Shown one piece after another: positions 24,450 through 35,351 of a stretch of 64,000 bases of DNA. Made by a program: the position numbers and the translations under genes. The stretch comes from Stomoxys calcitrans (taxonomy: Eukaryota > Arthropoda > Insecta > Diptera > Muscidae). Numbering within the stretch: position 1 is the stretch's first letter; the number at the start of each line of letters is the position of its first letter. The stretch is taken from assembly GCF_963082655.1 (NCBI RefSeq), contig NC_081554.1:192993252-193057251 (forward strand), read 5' to 3'. The notes beneath the pieces are model-generated. The model was not told the DNA's origin, did not search any database, and saw nothing but the letters and a program-made list of their open reading frames with translations.

Positions 24450-25427
24450 TTTGTCTCATATACTTTTTTTTACTTTTTTTATATCTTGGCAACCCTGTTT
24501 CTAAATGCTTTTAAATTCCCGTCTACTTCATTTTTCGCTGATGTTATCTCACAAAATGTGCCCAAGTCAAGTTATTGTCATTTTTTTTTGTTGTTCCTTT
24601 TCTGCAATGTCTACGCGGCAAATGGTGTTTCAACTTTTTAATTGTCTATTACAAATATTGTCGCTGAGGATGCGATTCTCATTGCCTCCTTTCCAATTTA
24701 AGAAAATGAGAGCACCAAACAACACATCCCCGCAAGGTTGTTACTCTAGCTAAAGTGTCAAAAATTGCTTAGATTTACATCGACTGAGCCTGCTAGAAAA
24801 ATAGGTAGAAGGAAGGCAAAGGCTCTTGCCAGCCTCCATCGCTGGCATACTTATGGCCCATAATGGTGCTCATGCCCCTTTTCTACTTTTTTTTTTTTTG
24901 TCTTATTTCCATATTGTCATTACGTGCATTTGTTTTTTTTCTCGATTTTTCGTTTTTTGGTGTCTGACTGAGATTTACGTTCTTTTGGGGCCATGTTGTT
25001 TAGAGCTTCCTTGTGGCGAAGGTGGTGAAGGACTCTTGAGAATTGCCCTATTCTGCTAAAGCACGTACCCATATACGCATATGGAGCGAATGTTGTGCTT
25101 GTTGTGCGTTATGGCTTTGTTAGCAGCTTCCTTATGTTGGTGAATTTTATGGCTGATTTTTGGTTTTCTATGATTGTCTGAATATTTATTTTCTCTTTGT
25201 GTTGTTGTTTGAATGTTCTCAAACTTGGTTTATAAAGACAATTTATGGTTTAGAAAACATTAAGCAAACTAATGGTGAAACAAAAAAAAAGTGAAGTTGT
25301 TGTCGGTGACAATAAGTTCAAAGATAAATTTTTAGGGAATTATACCATATTTCTTGCAGATTTGGAAAATGTTTGGAAAATTCAATGAAAAGAAATTTAA
25401 AATTTTTTAATCTGCTTTTAGAGACTT
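24450..25427 (+). other. Unassigned DNA, probable intron
   Basis: T-rich runs near 24465-24480 and 24888-24900. The open frames at 24505 and 24826 are rich in F, L and C as expected of T-rich non-coding DNA. No repeat family or exon was recognised. Confidence 0.4.
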
Positions 25428-25640
25428 TATATACCCTACACTACCACTAAGGTACAGAGTATTACGACTTAATGCATTTGTTTGTAACACCCAGAAGAAA
25501 AAGAGATGGATACGTTGATAAGTGTGTTCTATCCGTATAAGAATCAGAATCACTTTTTGACCTAGCCAAGTGAGCCTGTCTTTCGGTCCATGTTCATTTT
25601 TAATCAAAATTCAAATCCCAATTTTTATACAATCATCTGG
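25428..25640 (+). mobile_element. HINE family B, 5' fragment
   Basis: Head TATACCCTACACTACCACTA with GGTACAGAGTATTA, then GTTTGTAACACCCAGAAG and AATCAGAATCACTTTTTGACC. No modules or 3' end follow. A separate CTGTCTG/CCGTC-rich run continues at 25740-25830. Confidence 0.75.
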
Positions 25641-26274
25641 AAAACAGGCCAGGGGGGACCTCTAAAGTTAAGCAGGAATGGTGCCCGCCTCACAAACTTT
25701 TGGTCTGCAAATCTGTTCATCTATCATCTTTGCATACATCTGTCGATCCCGTTATCCATCTGTCTGTTTGTCTGTCCGTCTATCTGTCTGTTTGTCTGAC
25801 TGATTTACGGTATGTCTTTCAGTATGTCTGTCCGTAACAATTTTAGGTTCATTTCTCTGTATGAATGTTGATACGTCTCGTCGCGGTGATACTCAGCTAA
25901 TCTCACCGAAGTAATGACAGTGAAGACCTGGTTCAATACCACGGTGAGCTTACGTGGGTTACTATATAAGTTTCTGTCCTAAGCAATACCAACAGTTGCC
26001 AGGTGAAATCTAACATTTTCATTGGAAAGTTTAACATTTTCTAGCATAATCGAACTCAGAACGTTTTGACGTACGACCAAATGGAATAACTCATAAACTT
26101 TTTCGCGCGACCAAAACATCGAGCTGATGGGCGGATGCCTTGGCACTCAATAACTTCATTTTATTCTCGCACATTAAGATAAAAATACGTGGTCAATCAT
26201 TTTCTTCGCCATAAATTAAGTTGAAGCGTTCAATAACCACGTGTTTAAAGTGTCTCAATCGAAATGGAACAAAT
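25641..26274 (+). other. Unassigned sequence with CTGT-rich patch
   Basis: CTGTCTGTTTGTCTGTCCG-type microsatellite at 25755-25830 probably belongs to the HINE B fragment before it. From 25830 to 26270 the sequence has balanced composition but no recognised domain or repeat. Confidence 0.35.
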
Positions 26275-26275
26275 A

Positions 26276-27449
26276 AAAGGGTGCTAAGTTCGGCTGGGCC
26301 GAATCTTATATACCCTCCACCATGGATCGCAATTGCCGAGTTCTTATCCTGGCATCTCTTCTTAGACAAAAAAGGATATAAAAAAAGATTTGCTCTGCTA
26401 TTAGAGCGATATCAGGATATGTTTCGGTTTGGACCACAATTAAATTATATGTTGGAGATATGTTTAAAATGTCAGCCAATTCGAATAAGAATTGCACCTT
26501 GTAGGGGCTCAAGAAGTAAAATAGAGAGCTCGATTTATATGGGAGCTGTATCGGGCTATAGACAGATTCAGACCATATTAAACACGTATATTGATGGTCA
26601 TGAGAGGATCCGTCGTACAAAATTTCAGGCAAATCGGATAATAATTGCGACCTCTAGAGGCTCAAGATGTAAAGATCCCAGATCGGTTTATATATCAGCT
26701 ATATCGGGTTATGAACCGATTTGATACTTATTTGACAGAGTTGCTGAAAGTAAGAATAAAATACGTCATGCAAAATTTCAGCCAAATGGGATAGGAATTG
26801 CGCCCTCTAGAAGCTCAAGAAGTCAAGTCCCCAGATCTGTTTATATGACAGCTATATCAGATTATGAACCGATTTGAACCATACTGGGCACAATTGTTGG
26901 ATATCATGACAAAACACGTCGCGCAAAATTTCAGCCAAATCGGATAGGAATTTTGCCCTCTAGAAGCTCAAGAAGTCAAGACCCAAGATCGATTTATATG
27001 GCAGCTATATCAGGTTATGGACCGATTTGAACCATACTTGGCACAATTGTTGGATATCATAACAAACCACGTCGTACAAAATTTCATTCCAATCGGAATG
27101 AATTGCGCCCTCTAGAAGCTCAAGAAGTCAAGACCTAAGATCGGTTTATATGACAGCTATATCAAAACATGGACCGATATGGCCCATTTACAATACCAAC
27201 CGACCTACACTAATAAGAAGTATTTGTGCAGAATTTCAAGCAGCTAGCTGTACTCCTTCGGAAGTTAGCGTGCTTTCGACAGACAGACGGACGGACGGAT
27301 GGACGGACGGACATGGCTAGATCGACATAAAATGTCGCGACGATCAAGAATATATATACTTTATGGGGTCTCAGACGAATATTTCACGTAGTTACAAACA
27401 GAATGACGAAATTAGTATATCCCCCATCCTATGGTGGAGGGTATAAAAA
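26276..27449 (-). mobile_element. HINE family A, near full length, minus orientation
   Basis: Read on minus: head TATACCCTCCACCATAGGAT at 27430-27449, CCGTCCGTCCATCCG tract near 27290, body, then CGATCCATGGTGGAGGGTAT, a hairpin with one mismatch (TTCGGCCCAGCCGAA) and TTAGCACCC. The 167-residue plus frame at 26221-26724 runs in antisense through its modules and is not a gene. Confidence 0.9.
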
Positions 27450-27565
27450 TGTGCTTCGGCCGTGGTCTTCGGTAAGCTCGGGGAAAGATAGTAAGACATC
27501 GTGAGATTCACGATCACGATGGCGGTGAGTAATGTTGGTCTAGATCACCAGTGGCCACATCAACA

Positions 27566-27677
27566 CCACTGGGAGTTGCGACCACTGGAAGTAACAACCA
27601 CTGGAAGTAACAACCACTGGGTAGTTCGACCTTTGGGACGTTCGACCACTGGGAGTTACGTCCACTGGGAGTTCCGA
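27566..27677. repeat. Seven-unit tandem repeat, 16-bp period
   Basis: Units start with CCACTGGGAG or CCACTGGAAG at 27566, 27582, 27598 and onward to 27662; all seven keep a 16-bp register with substitutions only. It lies between a HINE and a Jockey-like LINE relic, and its origin is unclear. Confidence 0.8.
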
Positions 27678-27824
27678 GGAGATGCAACAGCTAGCCAGAT
27701 ATTTCCGTTGCACCTGAGTGACGTATCCTGGCAAGCCATAAGAAGAAGGCCGATTGGTTCGGTTTCAGAGAGTACACCAATCGCAGCTTTACTGAACTAA
27801 TACCCGCTCAAATGTGTTTGTTAC

Positions 27825-29205
27825 CGAGTGTAAATTCAGACACATCACTAACGCAGCAGCTGCTCGCTTTATACTAGGCGGTAGAATACCCCAAGTGAGG
27901 CCCAATTTCCCGGCGCAGTCAATGGTATTCGCAAAGGAGCGTGATGGAATACGGACCCCTCTAGCAACAGAATTAGCGGGCTGAATCTGGAAGTAAACAA
28001 GGTAGTAAACGAACATAAGCGGAATTCTGGTGGCTGGTACACTTGGCAATGTAACTCGGGTACCAGTTTAGGCAAGCTGTGATTTACTGTTATGTCACTC
28101 TCGAACCCCGGTTGACAGGATGACAGGACTTCATTCACTTTTGGCGACTTAACTGTGACTGATCCGAAGAGAGGCGCCAGGTTGTCCAACCGTTAATCTC
28201 TAGAGCATCTTATAGTACCCGAGATGTGCCAGATTGTGCAACCGTTAATCCCTTGTGCATCCCGAGAGTGACAGTGTTAGGAGGAGAGCCATTCGTCGTA
28301 TCCGCGATCTTCGAGGCGATGGATAGCCATCATAATTTACCCTGGACAAAGTTACGTACCGTCATTCGTGGCGCCAAAACATCCAAGGCATTTAGCCCGG
28401 ATAGAATCTCTACACTAATGCTGAAGAATCTGGATCTATTGGAGTCCATTACCTAACAACTGTCCTCAACCTGTCTTTGAACACTCTTATGGTACCCGAG
28501 ATCTGGAAGATGGGCAGTGCGATCCCGCTACTGAAGCCTGGAAAGGAGCCGAGTAAGGCGGAGCCGAGTAAGGCGGAGCCGAGTAAGGCGGAGCCGAGTA
28601 AGGCGGAGCCGAGTAAGGCGGAGCCGAGTAAGGCGGAGCCGAGTAAGGCGGAGCCGAGTAAGGCGGAGCCGAGTAAGGCGGAGCCGAGTAAGGCGGAGCC
28701 GAGTAAGGCGGAGCCGAGTAAGGCGGAGCCGAGTAAGGCGGAGCCGAGTAAGGCGGAGTCGAGTAAGGCGGAGCCGAGTAAGGCGGAGCCGAGTAAGGCG
28801 GAGCCGAGTAAGGCGGAGCCGAGTAAGGCGGAGCCGAGTAAGGCGGAGCCGAGTAAGGCGGAGCCGAGTAAGGCGGAGCCGAGTAAGGCGGAGCCGAGTA
28901 AGGCGGAGCCGAGTAAGGCGGAGCCGAGTAAGGCGGAGCCGAGTAAGGCGGAGCCGAGTAAGGCGGAGCCGAGTAAGGCGGAGCCGAGTAAGGCGGAGCC
29001 GAGTAAGGCGGAGCCGAGTAAGGCGGAGCCGAGTAAGGCGGAGCCGAGTAAGGCGGAGCCGAGTAAGGCGGAGCCGAGTAAGGCGGAGCCGAGTAAGGCG
29101 GAGCCGAGTAAGGCGGAGCCGTACAAACCGATCTCCCTTCTCTCACCAGTAACCAAGTAGTTTGAGGGACAACTCCTCCCGAGCCTCGATGGAAAATTGC
29201 CATTG
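27825..29205 (+). pseudogene. Jockey/CR1-like LINE relic, N-terminal RT region with internal minisatellite
   Basis: Frames from 27990 give linker and early RT segments, with shifts and stops: VNEHKRNSGGW, then a KLWxTVxSLSNP-like stretch. Next come a plus frame at 28226-28456 with KTSKAFSPDRISTLMLKNLD and a shifted frame with YLTTVLNLSLNTLMVPEIWK and AIPLLKPGK. The expected next motif YKPISLLSPV appears only after a 570-bp insertion of 15-bp units at 28546-29115. A stop (TAG, 29158) follows, then GQLLPSL, and the copy ends against a HINE fragment. No catalytic YxDD domain is present. The clade is from recall. Confidence 0.75.
28546..29115 (+). repeat. Minisatellite, 38 units of 15 bp, within RT frame
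   Basis: Unit GAGCCGAGTAAGGCG repeats with no length change from 28546 to 29115 (570 bp, 38 units), plus a partial GAGCC. Only one substitution is seen: GAGTC in the unit at 28756-28770. The frame of the LINE passes through as EPSKA repeats, and all three of the longest frames (227, 253 and 256 residues, both strands) come from the 15-bp period. Near-perfect homogeneity indicates very recent expansion, or an assembly estimate of a variable array. Confidence 0.97.
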
Positions 29206-29487
29206 CAAATACGGTCCAAAACGGTCTATAACATGATATAGCTTCCATATAATCCGATCTCCCGATTTGACTACTTGAAACCTTACACGCCGCAATTTTT
29301 GTCCGATTCGGCTGAATTTTTGTCCGATTTTGGCATGCGGTGTTCTGTTACGACATCTAAAAACTGTGCCAAGTACGATCCAAAACAGTCTATAACCTGA
29401 TAAAGCTCCCATATAAACGTAGAAGCTTTAATTTTTGCTGGTTCGACAGAAGCTTGCTATGGGGAATAAAATTATGCCCTTTAATTA
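29206..29487 (+). mobile_element. HINE family A body fragment
   Basis: Module words ACATGATATAGCTTCCATAT and ACCTGATAAAGCTCCCATAT about 168 bp apart, with GCCGCAATTTTTGTCCGATT between. No termini. It adjoins the head of a family B copy. Confidence 0.7.
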
Positions 29488-29516
29488 AATTTGTATACCC
29501 TACATCACCACTGTGG

Positions 29517-29833
29517 GAGGCCACCGTAGCGCAGAGATTAGCATGTCCGCCTATGACGCTGAACGCCCGAGTTCGAATCCTGGCGAGACCATCAGAAACA
29601 TTTTTTTCAGCGGTAGTTTTGCCCTCCTTATGCTGGCAACATTTGTGAGGTACTTTGCCATGTAAAACTTCTCTCCAAGTAGGTGTCACACTGCGGCACG
29701 CCGTTCGTACTCGGCTAAAAAAAGGAGGCCCCTTATCATTGAGCTTAAACTTGAATCGGACTGCACTCATTGATATGTGAGAGAAGCTTGCCCCTGTTCC
29801 TTCGTGGAATGTTCATGAGAAAAATTTGCGTTT
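29517..29833 (+). mobile_element. tRNA-derived SINE, full length with 16-bp target-site duplication
   Basis: Flanked by the perfect direct repeat TACATCACCACTGTGG at 29501-29516 and 29834-29849, the hallmark of target-primed reverse transcription. The head GGCCACCGTAGCGCAGAG resembles a tRNA 5' half. The body then carries CGGCACGCCGTTCGTACTCG and ends near ATGTTCATGAGAAAAATTTG. Length is 317 bp. It serves as the reference copy for the other SINEs in this window. Confidence 0.95.
29527..29580 (+). promoter_or_regulatory. Internal RNA polymerase III promoter (A and B boxes) of the SINE
   Basis: A box TAGCGCAGAGAT at 29527-29538 fits the tRNA A-box pattern. B box AGTTCGAATCC at 29570-29580 differs from GGTTCGANTCC at one position. 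The spacing of about 32 bases is that of a tRNA gene. Confidence 0.8.
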
Positions 29834-31226
29834 ACATCACCACTGTGGTACCGGGTATTATAAGTTTGTGCATTTGTTTGCAACGCTAAGAAGGAGAAGA
29901 GTTTGACCCATATACTGATCGACTCAGAATCACATTCTGATTCGATTTAGCCATGTCCGTCTGTGAGAATACATGATTTTTGTATTCAAGGTACAGGTCG
30001 TATTTGTTGTCCAATAGTCACGAAATTTAGCAGGTGTCACTTTTTTAGCTCATGGACGGACGATATTGATTTTGGTAAGAATCGTTTCAAATTTAGATAT
30101 AGCTCCCATATATATGTATCGCCCGATTTGCACTTAAATGGCCGTAGTTACTAAAATTTTTAATCGATCTACACAACATTTGGCACGAATTGTTTTATTA
30201 CTAATCTTAAGCGATCTGCAAGATTTCATCAAAATCGTTTCAGATTTAAATATAGCTCCCATATATATGTATCACCAGATTTCCACTTAAAAGGCCATAG
30301 TAACTACAATTTTCAACCGATCTGCACAAAATTTAGCACGAATTGTTTTGTTACTGATCTCAACATATCTGCAGGATTTCATCAATATCGGTTCAGATTT
30401 ACATATAGCTCCCATATATATGTATCACCAGATTTCCGCTTAAATGGCTATAGTAACTACAATTTTCAACCTATCTCCACAAAATTCGGCACTGATTATT
30501 TTGTTACTAATCTTAACCGATCTGCGAGATTTCATCAAAATCGGTTTAGTTTTGGATGTAGCTCCCATATATATGTTTCGTCCGATTTGCATTTAAATGA
30601 CTGTAGTACCTACAATATTCAACCGATCTGTACAAACTTTGGCACAAATTGTTTTGTTTTCGATCTTAACATATCTCTAAGATTTTATAAAAATCGATTC
30701 AAATTTAGATATAGCTCCCATATATATGTATCACCAGATATCCACTTAAATGGCCATAGTAACTAAAATTTTCGACCGATATGCACAAAATTTGGCATGG
30801 ATTGTTTTGTTACTAAATTTAACATATATGAGGGATTTCATCAAAATCGGTTCAAATTTAGATATAGCTCCCATATATATGTGTCGCCCGATTTCCACTT
30901 AAATGGCCATTGTAACTTCAATTTTCAATCGATCAGCACAAAATTTGGCGCGGATTGTTTTGTAACAAATCTTAACACATTTGCAAGACTTCATCAAAAT
31001 CGTTCAGATTTAAATATAGCTCCCATACATATGTATTGCCCGATTTCCACTTTAATGACCGTAGTAACTCCAATTTTCAAACGATTTTTTCGAAAAAAGT
31101 CGGTTCAGATTTTGATATAGCTCTCATATTTATGTATCTATTGCCCCAATTTATAATTGTAGGGTAGGTGTAGGGTATTATATTGTCGGCTCTGCCCAAT
31201 TTTCACCTTTCCTTACTGGTTTTTGT

Positions 31227-31306
31227 ATACATTTTTAGCATAATTCATGGTGGGTGGTTACCAAGATTCGGCCCGGCCGAACTTAGCTCGCTTCTACTTG
31301 TTTTTT
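31227..31306 (+). mobile_element. HINE family A, 3' end only
   Basis: AATTCATGGTGGGTGGTTACC, perfect hairpin TTCGGCCCGGCCGAA and TTAGCTCGCTTCTACTTGTT directly after the 3' end of a family B copy. Confidence 0.85.
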
Positions 31307-32164
31307 TTACCAAATCTGAACTTTTATCATTTCGTCTGTTTGGGACAAATTCTTTTTGCCACTTTTTGCTTATGCCATTTTATTTTCAATTAAAGTTGCA
31401 TCAAACGCTGTTTTAATTTGCAATTTATTTGAACAGTTTTTTTTCTTCAATATTTGCCTTCTTTATTACGCATATACCTGGAAATACAAATGTATGGCAA
31501 TTATACATAGGCCAGCCCCACCCTTCAGATGCTCTATTGACAGTCATCGATATTTTATGAATATATATGAAGGAAAAAAAAAATATATTATTACATTCAT
31601 ATTGTTCAAATAGCAGGGTTAATGCTAAAGTTGATTCTGTAGCCAGCCAAAGGCAAAGTTTGCCAATAAATATTTGTAGTACTATGCCGAGGTGAGTGTG
31701 TGAGTTCATGGGCAAAGCCTTTGGCTGTGGCCATGTTCAATGCAAAAACTCTCCATGCAGTGAATTTCGTTGTTCTCCATCGAAAACGTGTCTGCTTAAA
31801 TCACTCAATCGCAATTGGTGGAACCTATCGGGGGCTTAATATGAAAGCTTTCCATTAAATTGGGCAACAACAAAATTTAGTCAATTTTCCCCACTCTTTT
31901 GCTAACAAAAAACTTTGCGGATGGCCCCGACCTTCGAATTTATCAACTCATTTGGAAATTATTTGGTATATGTAACAAAACACTCGCATTTGCATCGTTG
32001 CTGTGCATAGCAATTTGTTATGGAAAATTGGAAAATCAAAATTATGAAAATAAACCGATTAGCGAAATAATAATTGGTGTAATCCATTGAAGGCACAGTG
32101 TTGGAAGAAATAGTTGAAATTTTAAATTTTTAATAGAAAAATCCAAAAAAAATTAGAAACGGTA
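31307..32164 (+). other. Unique DNA, probable intron
   Basis: AT-rich, with frames at 31183-31715 and 31899 that lack domain signals. No splice-bounded exon was recognised. Confidence 0.4.
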
Positions 32165-32844
32165 TTAAATTTGGCCAAAACAAATGTTGTCTATGCGACA
32201 ACAAGGATTTTTGGTGAGTCTAAGGTTTACTCAACCCCAGAGCTGGTTGGTCTAAGGAAGGACTGCAGAAAACTCTTCAACAGAGCAAAAGCCAAATCAG
32301 CACCACTTGATTGGGACATCTATAAGGCTGAGCTAAGAAAATATATCGGCTAGCTGAGAACGGCTCAGAACAAATCCTTGCAGCTCCGTCGGAGATACAT
32401 CTGAGGTCTCTAAGCTAAGGAAGATTCTCTCTTCGAGATCTATTACGGTGGGGTACATTCAGAAGTCAGAGAATATATGGACAATGTCTATTGAGGAAAC
32501 ACTAGAACTACTCGTTGATACACATTTCCCGGGAAATTCTCCCACGGACAACGTGGCTCCAGAAGAGGTAGTCACTGCTATGCATTCGTGGGAGGTTATC
32601 AGGGAAATTGCGTCTGAGCCGAAAATCCTTTGGACGAAAGAAGTTTCGATTCCTTTAAGTCGTCAGGCCCGTATGATGTATCACCGATTTAATTACAAGC
32701 GGTGTCTGTTAGACTGGTTCCCTGGCTAAGGGAGATACACTCTGCCTATAACAGCATCTGTATCAGCATGTCATATATACCTGTGGGATGGAGGGACACG
32801 AAGGTCATTTTCATTCCGTAAGTAGGAAAACCCTACCACACTAA

Positions 32845-33386
32845 TGGTGATTTCGATTGTGAAAAAAAGTGCAGCATTTTTTCGACATGTTGCACTGAGA
32901 TCGAAATTTTGTGTTCGATTCTCCAAAAAAGTGTAACCCCACCACCGGGTAAATGTTCGTTTGTAATGGTGTTGCCCACTGAAAGTGAAAAAATGCTGCA
33001 TTTTCTACACCGTGGCTAGGCTAGGATGGAGAATGCCGCACTTTAAATCAGCTGCTATCATCTCATGTGCATGCCACCGTTCAAGCAAATTTTGGTTGAA
33101 AAGAAGAAGAAGAAAACAATTTGTAGAATGTTTGGCAAAATATTAAAAAGAAATACATAAAAAAAGGAAAAAGTAATCGCGTTTTATTTAGCTAACGGCA
33201 TATTAGATGCATTGCTACATTTTACAGCATTATTTGGTTGAAATTACAATATACGGGCATATTAACATGTTCGATTGAAAATGTAAAAAGTGTAAAACTA
33301 TGAGAGGGATAAGGCAGCATTCCCAAAATGTTGTCCCGTATAAGTGCAACATTAGTGTAACATTTTTTTCAGAATCGAAATCACCA
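32845..33386. mobile_element. Harbinger-type MITE, 542 bp, TAA target-site duplication
   Basis: Begins TGGTGATTTCGATTGTGAAA and ends with the inverted match TTTCAGAATCGAAATCACCA, terminal inverted repeats of about 22 bp with one mismatch. TAA precedes it (32842-32844) and follows it (33387-33389). A 3-bp TAA/TTA duplication fits PIF/Harbinger. It has no transposase frame. Its insertion split the LINE codons for PYHT and KAKHVRPISL. Confidence 0.88.
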
Positions 33387-33822
33387 TAAGGCGAAACATG
33401 TTCGTCCTATAAGTCTGTCACCCTTTATGCTGAAGAATCTTGAGAGGTTAATAGAAACATATCTAAGGGCAAAAATCCCTGGAGATCGTCTGTCGCGGCA
33501 GCAGCATGCATATGTTAAAGGCAAATCGACTAAAATAGCCCTTCACGACCTAGTCGGCTACATAGAGGGTTCTCTTGCTGTCAAGGAATATACAATGGTA
33601 GCATTTCTTGACATTGAAGATGCTATCAATGATGTAAAACCTACGTCAATCATGAAGGAGTGGAAGTTTCTAGGCATCAACTCCACCGTAAGAAAGTTTA
33701 TTAACAACTTACTTACGAAAAAAAGCATAACGGCAGGTTTGGGATCTGTGAATCTAAAAAGATGGCTCAGCAGAGGAAGTCCTCAAGGAGGGGTATTGTT
33801 CATCTACTTTGGAATATAGCCA

Positions 33823-34137
33823 TTAAATTGCAAATTTTGCCCATGAGCATTCCACTAAAAAACAGGAGCAAACTTCTCACATATAAATGAGTGCTGTCCG
33901 CTTCTAGTTTAAGCTCAATGATTAGGGACCTCCTTTTTATAAGCGAGTTCGAACGGCGTGCCGCAATGCGACTCCTCTTTGGAGAGAAGTTTTTACATGG
34001 CATAGTACCTCATAAATGTTGCCAACATTAGGAGGGGAAAACCATCGAAGAAAATTTTTTCTGATGATCTCGCCAGGATTCCAACCCAGGCGCTCAGCGT
34101 TATAGGCAAACATGCTAACCTCTGCGCTACGGTGGCC
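33823..34137 (-). mobile_element. tRNA-derived SINE, antisense in LINE reverse transcriptase
   Basis: On minus it begins GGCCACCGTAGCGCAGAGG with B box GGTTGGAATCC at 34076-34086. It splits the RT sequence between LWNIA-like codons before 33823 and AINNILFSLEEK after 34137. A short GCCAT is found at both junctions. Confidence 0.88.
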
Positions 34138-35351
34138 ATAAACAATATATTATTCTCTCTAGAAGAAAAAGGCGTAAAAGTGGTCGCGTATACTGAGGAC
34201 GCGGTAATTGTGGTTAGGGGAAAGTGTCCCAGCACTCCAAGAGATATACTTCAGGAAACTCTACGTGCAGCATCGAAGTGGAAGAAAATCGAACATTTTG
34301 GAAAGGGCAAGAAAGGCCACTCTTGCCCTATACACCTGCAAGAGAGCCATTGGCAAAAGTTGGGGGCTTAGACAACGTGTCATGCAGTTATCAGACCTAT
34401 ATCGCTATATGGTGTTATGGTCTGATGGACGGCGCTTCAAAAGTCCATCTACTGCTCAATACTTAAACGGATCCAACGGATGGCTTGTTTGTGCATCGCA
34501 GCCGCACTGAGGGCGACACCATCTGATGCGCTGAATTTAATGCTACATATTATGCCTCTGGACATTGTGGCTAGACAAATTGCAGCGACCACTGTCGTGA
34601 GGTTAAGGGAGCTTTCTCATTGCTCATGTGGCGACTACGGACACTGTGTTATCTTTGATACAATATCCAATGTTCCAGGCAGTGTGGATTACACCCTACC
34701 TGAGCCGCTTTTTGATAAAAATTACTATACCACTATTCCTGAGAGAACCGATTGGATCTACAATATCCCTGGTAATAGAAGTTACAAAGACTTCTATACG
34801 GATGGTTACAAACTAGACGACCAGGTGGGCTTTGAGATGTACCCTAAAGATGTAGTTCTGGTCATATCGAAAAGATTGCCAGACCACTGCAGTGTGTAAA
34901 AAGCGGAGATCCTTGCAAAAAATGAAGTGATGGAATGGCTAAGATATACGACGATTGGCACAAATATCCAGGGATACTACACATTCCAGGGCTACAGGAA
35001 TCTGTGAGTATGCCTCTAGCGACATGTAAGCTAAGTTTTCAGGACCAGGCCCGAAGGACAACGAATGGTAGATGGTCACTAAGAAGCGGCTGAGCATTCC
35101 AAAACTTTGTGGCCTAATCTAGGTTTGAAGAGGTCAACCGCTTTGCTGTCAATGACTAGAACAGACGTCTCAGTCATTGTGTCCATCATGACAGATCACT
35201 GCCTAATAGTAAAACATGCCGACAGACTGAAAGTTGCCAGTAATGACTTTTAAAGAAGCTGTGAGGACATCGAATAAGAGGAGACCAAAGAACACCTTTT
35301 ATGTGCGTCCCGCACCTGTCTGATTATATTTAAAGCGATCTGGATGGATCC

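Larger units (their letters stand above)
29488..31226 (+). mobile_element. HINE family B, near full length, interrupted by a SINE
   Basis: Head TATACCCTACATCACCACTG at 29494, split by a SINE at 29517-29833, resuming ATCACCACTGTGGTACCGGG. Module anchors at 30095, 30248, 30401, 30554, 30707 and 30860 are spaced exactly 153 bp; the next is 152. It ends with GGTGTAGGGTATTATATTGTCGG, hairpin GTCGGCTCTGCCCAAT (one arm mutated) and TTTCCTTACTGGTTTTTG. Long frames over the body are repeat translations. Confidence 0.9.
32165..35345 (+). pseudogene. LOA/I-like non-LTR retrotransposon relic with two nested insertions
   Basis: Pieces run in the correct domain order on plus. 32171-32353: LRKDCRKLFNRAKAKSAPLDW linker. 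32448-32730: early RT. 33427-33819: RT with ERLIETYL, QQHAYVKGKSTKIALHDL, FLDIEDA and SRGSPQGGV. 34132-34371: catalytic box as YTED where YADD is expected. 34480-34899: thumb and start of RNase H (DFYTDGYKLDDQVGFEMY). A C-terminal Cys/His remnant reaches about 35330. A 542-bp MITE (32845-33386) and a SINE (33823-34137) interrupt it; across the MITE the frame resumes in phase. Frameshifts, stops and the YTED change show it is dead. Confidence 0.85.

Noticed and set aside
25640..25700. Resemblance to a 5S rRNA-like segment (GTTAAGCAGGAATGGTGCCCG)
   Set aside because: Only a short partial match by eye; no 5S-length structure around it.
28449..29248. Long minus frames of LGSAL or PPYSA repeats
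   Set aside because: Antisense of the 15-bp minisatellite; no independent coding evidence.
29517..29590. A genuine tRNA gene at the A and B box pair
   Set aside because: The cloverleaf is incomplete, and the sequence continues into a SINE body with target duplications and relatives elsewhere in the window.
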